Positions 1-6,674 of a stretch of DNA of 15,544 bases are shown piece by piece (within the stretch, counting starts at the first letter, position 1; the number at the start of each line of letters is the position of its first letter). The position numbers and the translations under genes were made by a program. The notes under the pieces were generated by a model. It did not search any database, was not told the DNA's origin, and saw only the letters and a program-made list of their open reading frames with translations. The stretch comes from Bacteroidota bacterium. Lineage in GTDB: Bacteria; Bacteroidota; Ignavibacteria; UBA10030; UBA8401. Where the stretch lies: assembly GCA_025355705.1 (NCBI GenBank), contig JANXZD010000259.1, forward strand, positions 1-15,544, written 5' to 3'.

Positions 1-1
1 A

Positions 2-241
2 GAAGAAGGAAAAGATTTTCTTTCCAATTTAAATCCTAACTCATTGCAAATATTGAAACAGTGTAAGGTTGAACCGATCCTTGGCTCTGCAAAGCCATCC
101 GAACGATTTCAATTTGAACGCGTTGGGTACTTTTGTGCAGATTTAAAAGAAAGCAAACAGGGAAAACCGGTGTTCAATAGGATTGTCACGTTGAGGGATG
201 CGTGGACAAAGATCGAACAACTTTCCCGAAAAAATCAATAA
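2..241 (+). CDS. glnS: Glutaminyl-tRNA synthetase, C-terminal end (partial)
   Basis: This is the last 79 codons of a gene that begins before the window. The frame is open from position 2 to the TAA at 239-241. The residues FQFERVGYFCADLKES, followed by GKPVFNRIVTLRDAW, match the distal anticodon-binding beta-barrel at the C-terminus of class I GlnRS, where E. coli GlnS has a closely similar FQFEREGYFC...KPVFNRTV.LRD.W block. The enzyme charges tRNA-Gln with glutamine in the cytoplasm. A TTG at 44-46 lies inside this domain and is not a real start, because the family match continues upstream of it. The catalytic HIGH and KMSKS regions are outside the window. No strong terminator follows; only a weak palindrome (AATGACTGGTCATT, 256-269) is present. 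Confidence 0.95.
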   Translation, partial: EEGKDFLSNLNPNSLQILKQCKVEPILGSAKPSERFQFERVGYFCADLKESKQGKPVFNRIVTLRDAWTKIEQLSRKNQ

Positions 242-330
242 TATCTACTGGACTGAATGACTGGTCATTGTTTCTCAACACCATTCATGGAAAAAAACCT
301 TCCTGTCTTAATGAATTACTGAAGTAGTAG

Positions 331-427
331 ATTAGAATGTGTTAACCATTGATATGAGAATGATCAATAGTGTTATTTATTGCCCTGTTTTTCCATATTC
401 TAATCATTAGAACATCAGTTAGAATGT
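331..427. promoter_or_regulatory. Cluster of four DTTAGAAYRT-like motifs (candidate operator)
   Basis: Four near-identical 10-mers lie in 97 bases of the spacer before the receiver gene. They are ATTAGAATGT at 331-340 (+), ATATTCTAAT at 395-404 (the reverse complement of ATTAGAATAT), ATTAGAACAT at 406-415 (+) and GTTAGAATGT at 418-427 (+). The second and third form a perfect 7-bp-arm palindrome, TTCTAAT-C-ATTAGAA (398-412). The fourth ends 8 bases before a possible -35 box. This arrangement resembles binding sites for a dimeric transcription factor placed upstream of a promoter. The motif copies are seen directly; the operator role is inferred, and the AT-rich background weakens it. Confidence 0.45.
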
Positions 428-435
428 TTTCGGTG

Positions 436-464
436 TTGCTTCTCATAGACTTGCTTCATAACTT
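436..464 (+). promoter_or_regulatory. Possible promoter of the two-component operon
   Basis: TTGCTT (436-441), a 17-base spacer and TAACTT (459-464) form a sigma70-like arrangement 40 bases before the ATG at 505. It sits just downstream of the repeated TTAGAA motifs. An overlapping alternative is TTGCTT (451-456) with TGTAAA (473-478). Both -10 boxes are imperfect and the region is AT-rich, so this is a weak call. Confidence 0.3.
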
Positions 465-504
465 TACTCCATTGTAAAAATTTCAATAATTTCAGTAAAA
501 ACAG

Positions 505-879
505 ATGGCAAAAAAAGTTCTAATAGCTGAAGATGACGAAGATAGTCGTGATTTGATCGTGTTTATGATAAAGCGAAGCGGATTAGATATTCAATTATTA
601 CAGGCAGAGAACGGTCAAGAAGCGGTGCAATTAACCGAACAACACATTCCCGAACTTATTCTTATGGACATGCAAATGCCTGTGATGGATGGATTTACAG
701 CGGTGAAGATCATCAAGGCAAATCCGGAGTTACAACATATTCCGATCATTGCTTTTACGGCTCAGACCAGAGCTGAAGACAAAGTCTTAACAAAATCGAT
801 CGGTTGCGTAGAGCATTACTCTAAACCGATGGATCCCGAAGAGTTGACTCGGTTGATTCGTAAATACGTGAATATTTAA
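505..879 (+). CDS. Single-domain response regulator (CheY/DivK type)
   Basis: This 124-residue protein is one receiver domain with nothing attached. It has the acidic pair D10/D11 after the first strand (VLIAEDD), the phosphoacceptor D55 in LILMDMQMP, the switch threonine T85 and the conserved lysine K107 in the YSKP loop, so it should be phosphorylatable. With no output domain it probably works as a phosphate shuttle or by binding a partner protein. It is the first gene of a packed operon; the next start, that of a hybrid kinase, lies only 11 bases beyond its stop, so that kinase is its likely partner. The start has no clear Shine-Dalgarno sequence, but the receiver fold begins right at MAKKVLI, so the start is well supported. 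Confidence 0.93.
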   Translation: MAKKVLIAEDDEDSRDLIVFMIKRSGLDIQLLQAENGQEAVQLTEQHIPELILMDMQMPVMDGFTAVKIIKANPELQHIPIIAFTAQTRAEDKVLTKSIGCVEHYSKPMDPEELTRLIRKYVNI

Positions 880-890
880 ACGCAGGATAT

Positions 891-3779
891 ATGTTCCGAA
901 AGAAAGTATATTTTAAAGTATTAGGATATTTTGGGCTCTTACTCATTGTGCTTCTTGCTATGACGTGGATCGTCATCAATAGGCAAGTGAGAATTGAAAA
1001 AGAATATCGATCCTCAAGTTCTGAAGTGCAGTTTCTTAATAAGGTGGGAAAACTTCGCGCAAACCTTGTTACTATCCCCGAATATCTTGATCACTTCAAT
1101 AAATCTAAAAATCCTAAATACAAAGATTTTTTCATCAGTGGTTTAAAGAACTTTCCTTTTTTGATAGAAGATGTCAAAAGCGGCACCACTGATACGGTCA
1201 CGATTAACGAACTCTCTCAAGTGGAATCCATGTTCTTTGCCTGGACCACCTATATTGGCGAAGAACGGATGAAAATTGCTGATGGACGAGTTAGTAAAGA
1301 TTCCGTTGCAATCAAAACTGCTAAACTTGACATATTGGAAACCGAAAATAATTATCTTTCTCAAGCACGTGAGTTAACTATTTATATCAATGAAAAAATA
1401 CTGCTCTCTCAATCTCAACGGATTGATAACGCGAAGGCACTTGGGAGTGATCTGACACGATTCATCTTATACATCAATATTCTCTTTGCGATCTTTGCCG
1501 TTGCATTAGGATTTGTGTTAAGTCGTTCCATCACCCAGCCTATCGATCAACTGCGTGAAGGTGCCCGCAATATTATGGAATCAAAATTCATCACGCTTGA
1601 TTTCCATCGAGTTGATGAGTTTGGACAGCTTGCATCTGAGTTCAACAACATGTCGAATATGTTGAACGAGAATTACACTCGTGTTAAAAGTTATTCTGAT
1701 ATGATGACAACGCTGAACAGAAATGATACGTTCAGCGGTGTTGTTACGGAAAGTCTTGACCTGTTGTGCCAGCAAACGCATTCGGGGACCGGCGCACTCT
1801 ATATCTTTGATAAGAAGATCAACAGGCTCTCCATCGTTGGAAAATTTGCAATGAGCAATGACGGCAGAACGCAGAGTTCATTTGCCATAGGCGAAGGAAT
1901 CGTCGGTGAATGTGCAAGATTAAAACAGTCACTGGAAATTTCAGATGTCGTTTTGAATTCAAATTTTCCCGTGGAGACCGGAATTCATTCATCCATTCCG
2001 GCATATACTTATGCATTTCCGATCTTGTTCCAAGAAAATTTGGTCGGTGTTCTGGTGCTCGGTTCAATGCAGCAATTTACCAGATTGACACGCGATCTGC
2101 TAGAAAGTGCTCTTCCTCAAATTGGTGTTGCAATTACGAACGTACAAAATTACGAAGCAACGCAGGATCTTTCGCGGGAAATTTCGAAGAAGCATGATGA
2201 ATTAAATACGAAGACACAGGAATTGGAAAAAGCATATCGCGTTAAATCCGATTTTCTTTCCAACATGTCGCACGAGCTTCGAACTCCGTTGAATTCCATT
2301 ATCGGATTCTCATCCATTCTCCTTGGTGAGAATGGCGATCCATTGACGGCAGACCAGCGCAAAGCGATGGAAAAAGTGTTGAAGAATGGGAAACACCTGC
2401 TGCAGTTGATCAATGATATTCTAGATTTCTCAAAGATCGAATCTGGAAGAATGCATGTAAGCATTGAAACAGAATCGGTTGAAGAAGTTGTGAACGGCGC
2501 CGTGATGACTGCGGAATCATTGATCAGGCAGAAGAATATCAAGTTGAACAACGATCTTGAACCCAATCTGCCGATGATCAGTTCGGACATGCTGAAGATA
2601 AAACAGATTCTTGTGAACCTGCTGAGCAATGCTGCGAAATTTACCGATGAGAATGGCACCATTGTTGTCCGCGCACGATTTGAAGCACCCATGGTGAAAA
2701 TTTCTGTGATCGATTCGGGAATTGGGATCGAAGCAAAAAATCTTTCGAGGGTGTTTGAAGAGTTTTCGCAGGTGGATAACAGTCATTCAAGGAAGTATCA
2801 AGGGACTGGACTCGGTCTTCCAATTGCACGCCGGCTTGCACAATTGCTCGGAGGAGATCTTTCTGTTGAAAGTATGGTTGGCAGAGGTTCTACGTTTACG
2901 CTGTCGATCCCACCGACGTATAAGAGCAATGAAAGTACCGATATCGTTAACCAATCGGCGCAGCCTGTTCCGCAACCGGTGAAGCCAAAAGAAACCCCGG
3001 TCGTACAAATGATCAAGCAGCTTGAAATTCCTTCTATAAAGAATGGTGAAACGCGAGTGCTTTGCATTGACGATGAACCTGATGTGATCGAAATTCTCCG
3101 TAACTATCTCGTACCGGAAGGATTTACGGTCTTTGGTGCAAACTCCGGCGATGATGGAATAAAACTTGCTGAACGTTTACAGCCAACTGTCATTACGCTT
3201 GATATTATGATGCCGAAAAAAGATGGCTGGCAGGTGCTTCGTGAATTGAAAGCGAATCCAATGACGCAAAACATCCCGGTACTTATCCATTCCATGGTGG
3301 ACAATGTACCGCTCGCATATTCACTTGGTGCAATCGATTATTTACCGAAACCAGCTGATGTAAAGCTCGTATTAAAAATGGTGCGAAAAGCGGCATCGAT
3401 CGATGACAAATATATCTTGGTCGTGGATGACGATGATGATTTTCGTTCACTGCTGGTAAAAGTTCTAAAAGATGAAGGATTTTCCGTTCAGACTGCAACC
3501 AATGGGCAAGCCGCATTGTCGAAAGTTGACGGCGGAAGGCCGTCGTTGATTTTATTGGATTTAAGCATGCCCGTGATGGATGGATTTGAAGTACTTCGAA
3601 GATTAAAACAATCTGAACAGCTGCATACCATACCGGTGATCATTTTAACAGGTATCGATCTGACCGAAACACAAATTGCCGAGATCAATAAACTTACCAG
3701 TGACCTGATGCAAAAACGGGATTATTCATCCGATACGCTTGCATCGGCGATCAAACATGCAATTTCCCCAATACCGTAA
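891..3779 (+). CDS. Hybrid sensor histidine kinase (TM-HAMP-GAF-HisKA-HATPase-REC-REC)
   Basis: The 962-residue membrane kinase has a first membrane helix at about 9-29, an extracytoplasmic segment at about 30-190 and a second helix at about 191-211. A HAMP domain (about 211-262), a GAF domain (about 280-418) and a short coiled coil (about 424-452) follow. The dimerisation/phosphoacceptor domain contains H461 in SHELRTPLNS. The ATPase domain shows an N box around N576/N580, G1 DSGIGI (608-613), an F box near 621-629 and G2 GTGLGL (638-643). Two receivers follow: REC1 (about 721-830; D727/D728, phosphoacceptor D771, S801 in the switch position, K820) and REC2 (about 840-955; D846/D847, D890, T920, K942 not followed by proline). 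It should autophosphorylate and pass phosphate to its receivers and the neighbouring regulators. AGGA precedes the ATG. The sensed signal cannot be read from the sequence. Confidence 0.95.
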   Translation: MFRKKVYFKVLGYFGLLLIVLLAMTWIVINRQVRIEKEYRSSSSEVQFLNKVGKLRANLVTIPEYLDHFNKSKNPKYKDFFISGLKNFPFLIEDVKSGTTDTVTINELSQVESMFFAWTTYIGEERMKIADGRVSKDSVAIKTAKLDILETENNYLSQARELTIYINEKILLSQSQRIDNAKALGSDLTRFILYINILFAIFAVALGFVLSRSITQPIDQLREGARNIMESKFITLDFHRVDEFGQLASEFNNMSNMLNENYTRVKSYSDMMTTLNRNDTFSGVVTESLDLLCQQTHSGTGALYIFDKKINRLSIVGKFAMSNDGRTQSSFAIGEGIVGECARLKQSLEISDVVLNSNFPVETGIHSSIPAYTYAFPILFQENLVGVLVLGSMQQFTRLTRDLLESALPQIGVAITNVQNYEATQDLSREISKKHDELNTKTQELEKAYRVKSDFLSNMSHELRTPLNSIIGFSSILLGENGDPLTADQRKAMEKVLKNGKHLLQLINDILDFSKIESGRMHVSIETESVEEVVNGAVMTAESLIRQKNIKLNNDLEPNLPMISSDMLKIKQILVNLLSNAAKFTDENGTIVVRARFEAPMVKISVIDSGIGIEAKNLSRVFEEFSQVDNSHSRKYQGTGLGLPIARRLAQLLGGDLSVESMVGRGSTFTLSIPPTYKSNESTDIVNQSAQPVPQPVKPKETPVVQMIKQLEIPSIKNGETRVLCIDDEPDVIEILRNYLVPEGFTVFGANSGDDGIKLAERLQPTVITLDIMMPKKDGWQVLRELKANPMTQNIPVLIHSMVDNVPLAYSLGAIDYLPKPADVKLVLKMVRKAASIDDKYILVVDDDDDFRSLLVKVLKDEGFSVQTATNGQAALSKVDGGRPSLILLDLSMPVMDGFEVLRRLKQSEQLHTIPVIILTGIDLTETQIAEINKLTSDLMQKRDYSSDTLASAIKHAISPIP

Positions 3780-3791
3780 GAAAGAAAAATT

Positions 3792-3935
3792 ATGCTCGAA
3801 AACGATGACACTGTACCGGAAATACCAAAAGTTCTCTTTGTTGACGACACTGAAGACAATCTTGATCTTCTGGAATTCGCATTAAAGAAAAAACCAATCA
3901 CGATGTTCCGTGCTTCGAGCGGAAAAGAGTGTTAG
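3792..3935 (+). pseudogene. N-terminal receiver fragment of the next gene, cut off by a frameshift
   Basis: Starting at ATG 3792, 12 bases after the hybrid kinase stop, 47 codons encode the first part of a receiver domain. They include the typical VLFVDDTEDN strand with its acidic pair and the following RASSGKE, and then run into TAG at 3933-3935. The rest of the same receiver (phosphoacceptor, switch threonine, lysine) continues in the -1 frame from 3929. Joining the two needs one added base, or four, near 3923-3931; one base restores a near-normal receiver that is about one residue short. A loss from the AAAA run at 3923-3926 is one possible cause. It may be a true mutation, a sequencing error, or a site of low-level -1 slippage on A-AAA. 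Confidence 0.8.
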
Positions 3936-4924
3936 TCGCAGAAGAACAGCATCCTGATATGATTGTTCTGGACATTCAAATGCCGGAAATGGACGGTTTT
4001 GAAACATTGCGCCGTCTTCGTGCAAATCCCGAAACAGCAACTATACCGGTGATATTTTTAACGGCGATCAAACGCGATCCGCAAAGTATTGCTGAAGGAA
4101 TTTTGCTTGGAGCGGAAGAATATTTAACGAAGCCGATCGATCTTGAAGAATTATTTGCGCGGGTGCGTTCCATCTATAGAGTGATGGCAATGCAGCGCGA
4201 ACTCGAACAAGTGAAATCACAGTTCATGGCAATGCTTGTTCACGATCTTCGCACCCCATTGACGATCATCATCAGCAGCATCGATTACATCACTCGGCAT
4301 TATGGCGATGGAAAATCGCTTGATGCGGACAGTATAAAATTGATGCAAACTGTGCTTGCATCAACACGCGGAATGTCATATCTCGTGAACGATCTGCTCG
4401 ATCTTTCCAAATATCAGGCTGGACAAATTCAGTTGAACAAGCAGACCATTACCATTCATGAATTGATCGAAGAATCACTGCAGCCGTTCTTGCTGCAATT
4501 CAAGCAGAAGAATATTGCATTGAACACCGATGTGAATGTCGATCTTCCCCGGCTTGACGCAGATTCCGGCAAGGTCGTTCAATTGATGACCAATCTTCTT
4601 GCCAATGCCATCAAGTTCACCCCTGATAATGGATCCGTCGGGATCAAAGTTGAACAAGAGACTTCTGCCGATAAAAAACAACAATTCATTAAGGTTACGG
4701 TAAGTGATACCGGTGTAGGTATGAGACCGGAAGAGATTCCATTGTTATTCGAACAGTACCGGCAGGTTTCATCAGCAAAGAAGACGAAAGAAAAAGGGAC
4801 CGGACTTGGTCTTGCGATCTGTAAATTGATCGCTCAAGCACACGGAGGAACAATTGGCGTAGTGAGCGAACTGAACAAAGGAACATCGTTCACATTCACG
4901 CTTCCGGCACAGATGGAAAATTGA
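3929..4924 (+). CDS. Receiver-histidine kinase, main frame after the frameshift
   Basis: This frame can start at GTG 3929, which overlaps the TAG ending the upstream fragment, so translational restart is possible. The 331-residue product carries the second half of a receiver: phosphoacceptor D15 in IVLDIQMP, switch T45 and K68 in YLTKP. A short linker, a HisKA domain with H105 in VHDLRTPL and an ATPase domain follow. The ATPase has an N box at about 217-231 (N226), G1 DTGVGM (260-265), an F box at about 273-277 and G2 GTGLGL (290-295). It has no membrane helix, so the kinase is cytoplasmic. The intact gene would run from 3792 to 4924 and encode a REC-HisKA-HATPase protein of about 377 residues, a common phosphorelay form. 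Without its first strand and acidic pair the receiver should not be phosphorylatable, while the kinase core looks intact. A strong terminator follows. Confidence 0.85.
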   Translation: MLVAEEQHPDMIVLDIQMPEMDGFETLRRLRANPETATIPVIFLTAIKRDPQSIAEGILLGAEEYLTKPIDLEELFARVRSIYRVMAMQRELEQVKSQFMAMLVHDLRTPLTIIISSIDYITRHYGDGKSLDADSIKLMQTVLASTRGMSYLVNDLLDLSKYQAGQIQLNKQTITIHELIEESLQPFLLQFKQKNIALNTDVNVDLPRLDADSGKVVQLMTNLLANAIKFTPDNGSVGIKVEQETSADKKQQFIKVTVSDTGVGMRPEEIPLLFEQYRQVSSAKKTKEKGTGLGLAICKLIAQAHGGTIGVVSELNKGTSFTFTLPAQMEN

Positions 4925-4941
4925 TCCGTGATTGATAGTAT

Positions 4942-4979
4942 AAAAAACCTTGCAGAGTTTATTGTCTGCAAGGTTTTTT
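4942..4979 (+). terminator. Rho-independent terminator of the phosphorelay operon
   Basis: A perfect 15-bp inverted repeat, AAAAAACCTTGCAGA with TCTGCAAGGTTTTTT, encloses an 8-base loop. The right arm ends in six T residues. It lies 18 bases after the kinase stop codon. The A-rich left arm means it could also stop transcription from the other strand. Confidence 0.92.
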
Positions 4980-5045
4980 GTTTCATCTTGATCCACATCT
5001 CAAGAGTTTCTCGGTCATTTTGGTGATTTTTCTTTCATCATCTTC

Positions 5046-5074
5046 TTGCTTCCTCAGATTGCTTCGGTTATATT
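5046..5074 (+). promoter_or_regulatory. Possible promoter of the spmA operon
   Basis: TTGCTT (5046-5051), a 17-base spacer and TATATT (5069-5074) form a good sigma70-like pair, 42 bases before the ATG at 5117 and downstream of the 4942-4979 terminator. The position fits the start of a new transcription unit. The call rests only on box similarity and spacing. Confidence 0.45.
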
Positions 5075-5116
5075 TCCTAAAGATAGAACGCAATTCCACG
5101 ATAACGACAGGCACGT

Positions 5117-6118
5117 ATGCTTAATTATGTTTGGATATCACTTCTACTGATCGGGATTTTTACGGCTGTGGGAAGGGATATCAATGATGAAGTAACGAAC
5201 ACTTATCGCAATGGTGTTCCGGTTACAGCCCAATTTGAAACTTTAAAACAACGAACCTCTGTTCGTCCTACATTCGACGGTGAAATTATCCTTTCGGCAG
5301 TAGCATTCGATCAATTCTACAATAGATCATCAGCAAAAACTCAGCAAACCGAAATCCGACAACCCGCAATACTGACAACACTCTCTTCCGGCAAACAAAA
5401 ATTAGAGATACCAATATCCGATGCAACGCCTTCGTTCTGGAAAGAGATGGCGAAAGCTGCCGGCGGGAAAGATAAATTGGAAGCAGAGATCATTTCGTTC
5501 GATCAAGGGAAAAAAGAAATTGTCTTTAGAATGGAACGAGTTTCTTTTGTAAAGATAAAAGCGGTGACGAAAGCAGCGATCGAATTTTCTGATACCGCTG
5601 TTACGATATCGCTGGGATTGATCGGCGTTATGGCATTGTGGCTTGGTATTATGAAAGTAGGAGAAGCTGCAGGACTGCTTGAACTTCTTACAAAATTGAT
5701 GACTCCGGTAACACGAAGATTATTTCCTGATGTTCCTCCAAATCATCCTGCGGTCGGCGCGATGATCATGAATATCGCCGCCAATATGTTCGGTCTGAAT
5801 AATGCTGCAACGCCGATGGGATTAAAGGCGATGGAAGAGTTGAACAAGCTCAATCCCAAAGCGGGAACTGCAACGAATGCAATGTGTACATTTCTCGTTA
5901 TCAATACATCCGGTTTAACATTGATCCCGGCAACAGTGATCGCGATTCGGGCAGGGCTTGGTTCGGCGGATCCGGGAATCATTATTGGCACTTCAATCTT
6001 TGGCGCGGCATGTGCAACAACTGCAGGATTGATATCGGTGAAAATTTTGCAGCGGCTTCCAAAATATAAAAAAGAATTGGAAGTTGATGTGAAGGATGCG
6101 GAGGTGAAGAATGGTTGA
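5117..6118 (+). CDS. spmA: SpmA-like nucleoside-recognition (Gate) membrane protein with an insert
   Basis: The core at about 155-320 matches spore maturation protein A: GLIGVMALWLGIMKVGE, then RRLFPDVPPNHPAVGAM, then AANMFGLNNAATPMGLKAME and VINTSGLTLIP. This is the nucleoside-recognition/Gate membrane fold. SpmA is normally about 195 residues; this one has 333, because about 125 hydrophilic residues (about 25-150) separate the first membrane helix (about 3-19) from the core. The insert contains alternating beta-like segments and no motif that I recognise. SpmA and SpmB are needed for spore core dehydration in Bacillus, but the pair is widespread in non-sporulating bacteria, where its role is unclear; some transport role is likely. 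Its stop overlaps the spmB start by 8 bases, indicating coupled translation. Confidence 0.88.
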   Translation: MLNYVWISLLLIGIFTAVGRDINDEVTNTYRNGVPVTAQFETLKQRTSVRPTFDGEIILSAVAFDQFYNRSSAKTQQTEIRQPAILTTLSSGKQKLEIPISDATPSFWKEMAKAAGGKDKLEAEIISFDQGKKEIVFRMERVSFVKIKAVTKAAIEFSDTAVTISLGLIGVMALWLGIMKVGEAAGLLELLTKLMTPVTRRLFPDVPPNHPAVGAMIMNIAANMFGLNNAATPMGLKAMEELNKLNPKAGTATNAMCTFLVINTSGLTLIPATVIAIRAGLGSADPGIIIGTSIFGAACATTAGLISVKILQRLPKYKKELEVDVKDAEVKNG

Positions 6119-6659
6119 GATCTTCCGTTCCGTGATTAATATTATTTCAGCACTGGCAATCCCGATCTTCATCGTTGTTTTTCTTGGATGGGGATTGGTC
6201 AAAAAAGTAAAAGTGTACGAAGTGTTTGTTGAGGGTGCAAAGGATGGATTCAATACGGCTGTCCGTATCATTCCGTTCCTTGTAGCAATGTTGTTTGCAA
6301 TCGGAATATTTCGTGCAAGCGGTGCAATGGACGTTGTTGTGTATCTTCTTTCACCCGTTACAAATCTGATCGGTATGCCGGCGGAAGTTCTTCCGATGGC
6401 ATTACTTCGTCCTCTCTCCGGCAGCGGTTCAATGGGTCTTATGGCGGAATTGATGAAGACCAATGGTGTTGATTCATTTATAGGAGTTCTTGCTTCAACA
6501 TTGTATGGAAGCAGTGAGACAACGTTCTATATTCTTGCCGTTTATTTCGGTTCTGCGGGTATTAAAAATACACGTCACGCATTACCTGCCGGTTTGATTG
6601 CAGATTTTTTTGGGATGCTTGGTGCAGTGTTTATTACTCGTATATTGTTTGGCGTTTAA
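6111..6659 (+). CDS. spmB: SpmB-like nucleoside-recognition (Gate) membrane protein
   Basis: This 182-residue protein has the usual SpmB length and family features: an N-terminal membrane helix (about 9-30), a GAKDGFNTAVRIIPFLVAM segment, LLRPLSGSGSMGL in the middle, and STLYGSSETTFYILAVYFG followed by a GLIADFFG C-terminal helix. It should form a membrane complex with the SpmA-like protein encoded just upstream. The start ATG overlaps the spmA end (ATGGTTGA) and has GGAGG at 6100-6104 inside the spmA coding region, so the two are co-translated. Sixteen bases downstream lies an outer-membrane protein gene. No sporulation gene is seen in the window, so I infer a general envelope or transport role; the substrate is unknown. 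Confidence 0.92.
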   Translation: MVEIFRSVINIISALAIPIFIVVFLGWGLVKKVKVYEVFVEGAKDGFNTAVRIIPFLVAMLFAIGIFRASGAMDVVVYLLSPVTNLIGMPAEVLPMALLRPLSGSGSMGLMAELMKTNGVDSFIGVLASTLYGSSETTFYILAVYFGSAGIKNTRHALPAGLIADFFGMLGAVFITRILFGV

Positions 6660-6674
6660 TCTTCAGGGGGAAAT

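Noticed and set aside
256..269. AATGACTGGTCATT as a glnS terminator
   Set aside because: The arms are only six bases with a two-base centre and no convincing T-run follows.
242..504. A tRNA or small coding gene in the spacer after glnS
   Set aside because: No cloverleaf, no CCA-type end and no frame with a credible start and protein-like content was found; the repeated TTAGAA motifs are the only structure.
2150..2692. A 180-codon open frame on the minus strand
   Set aside because: It lies antisense to the HisKA/ATPase part of the hybrid kinase, whose frame is fully supported by motifs; the antisense product shows no recognisable domain.
3921..3935. Programmed -1 frameshifting as the established explanation for the split kinase
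   Set aside because: There is an A-AAA slip possibility but no full slippery heptamer, and I see no obvious stimulatory stem; mutation or sequencing error is equally likely.
5993..6463. A 156-codon open frame on the minus strand across the spmA/spmB junction
   Set aside because: It is antisense to two clear family members and its protein is low-complexity without family features.
5117..6659. spmA/spmB as evidence of a spore former
   Set aside because: These genes occur widely in non-sporulating diderms, and no other sporulation gene is present; the barrel protein next to them points to an outer membrane.
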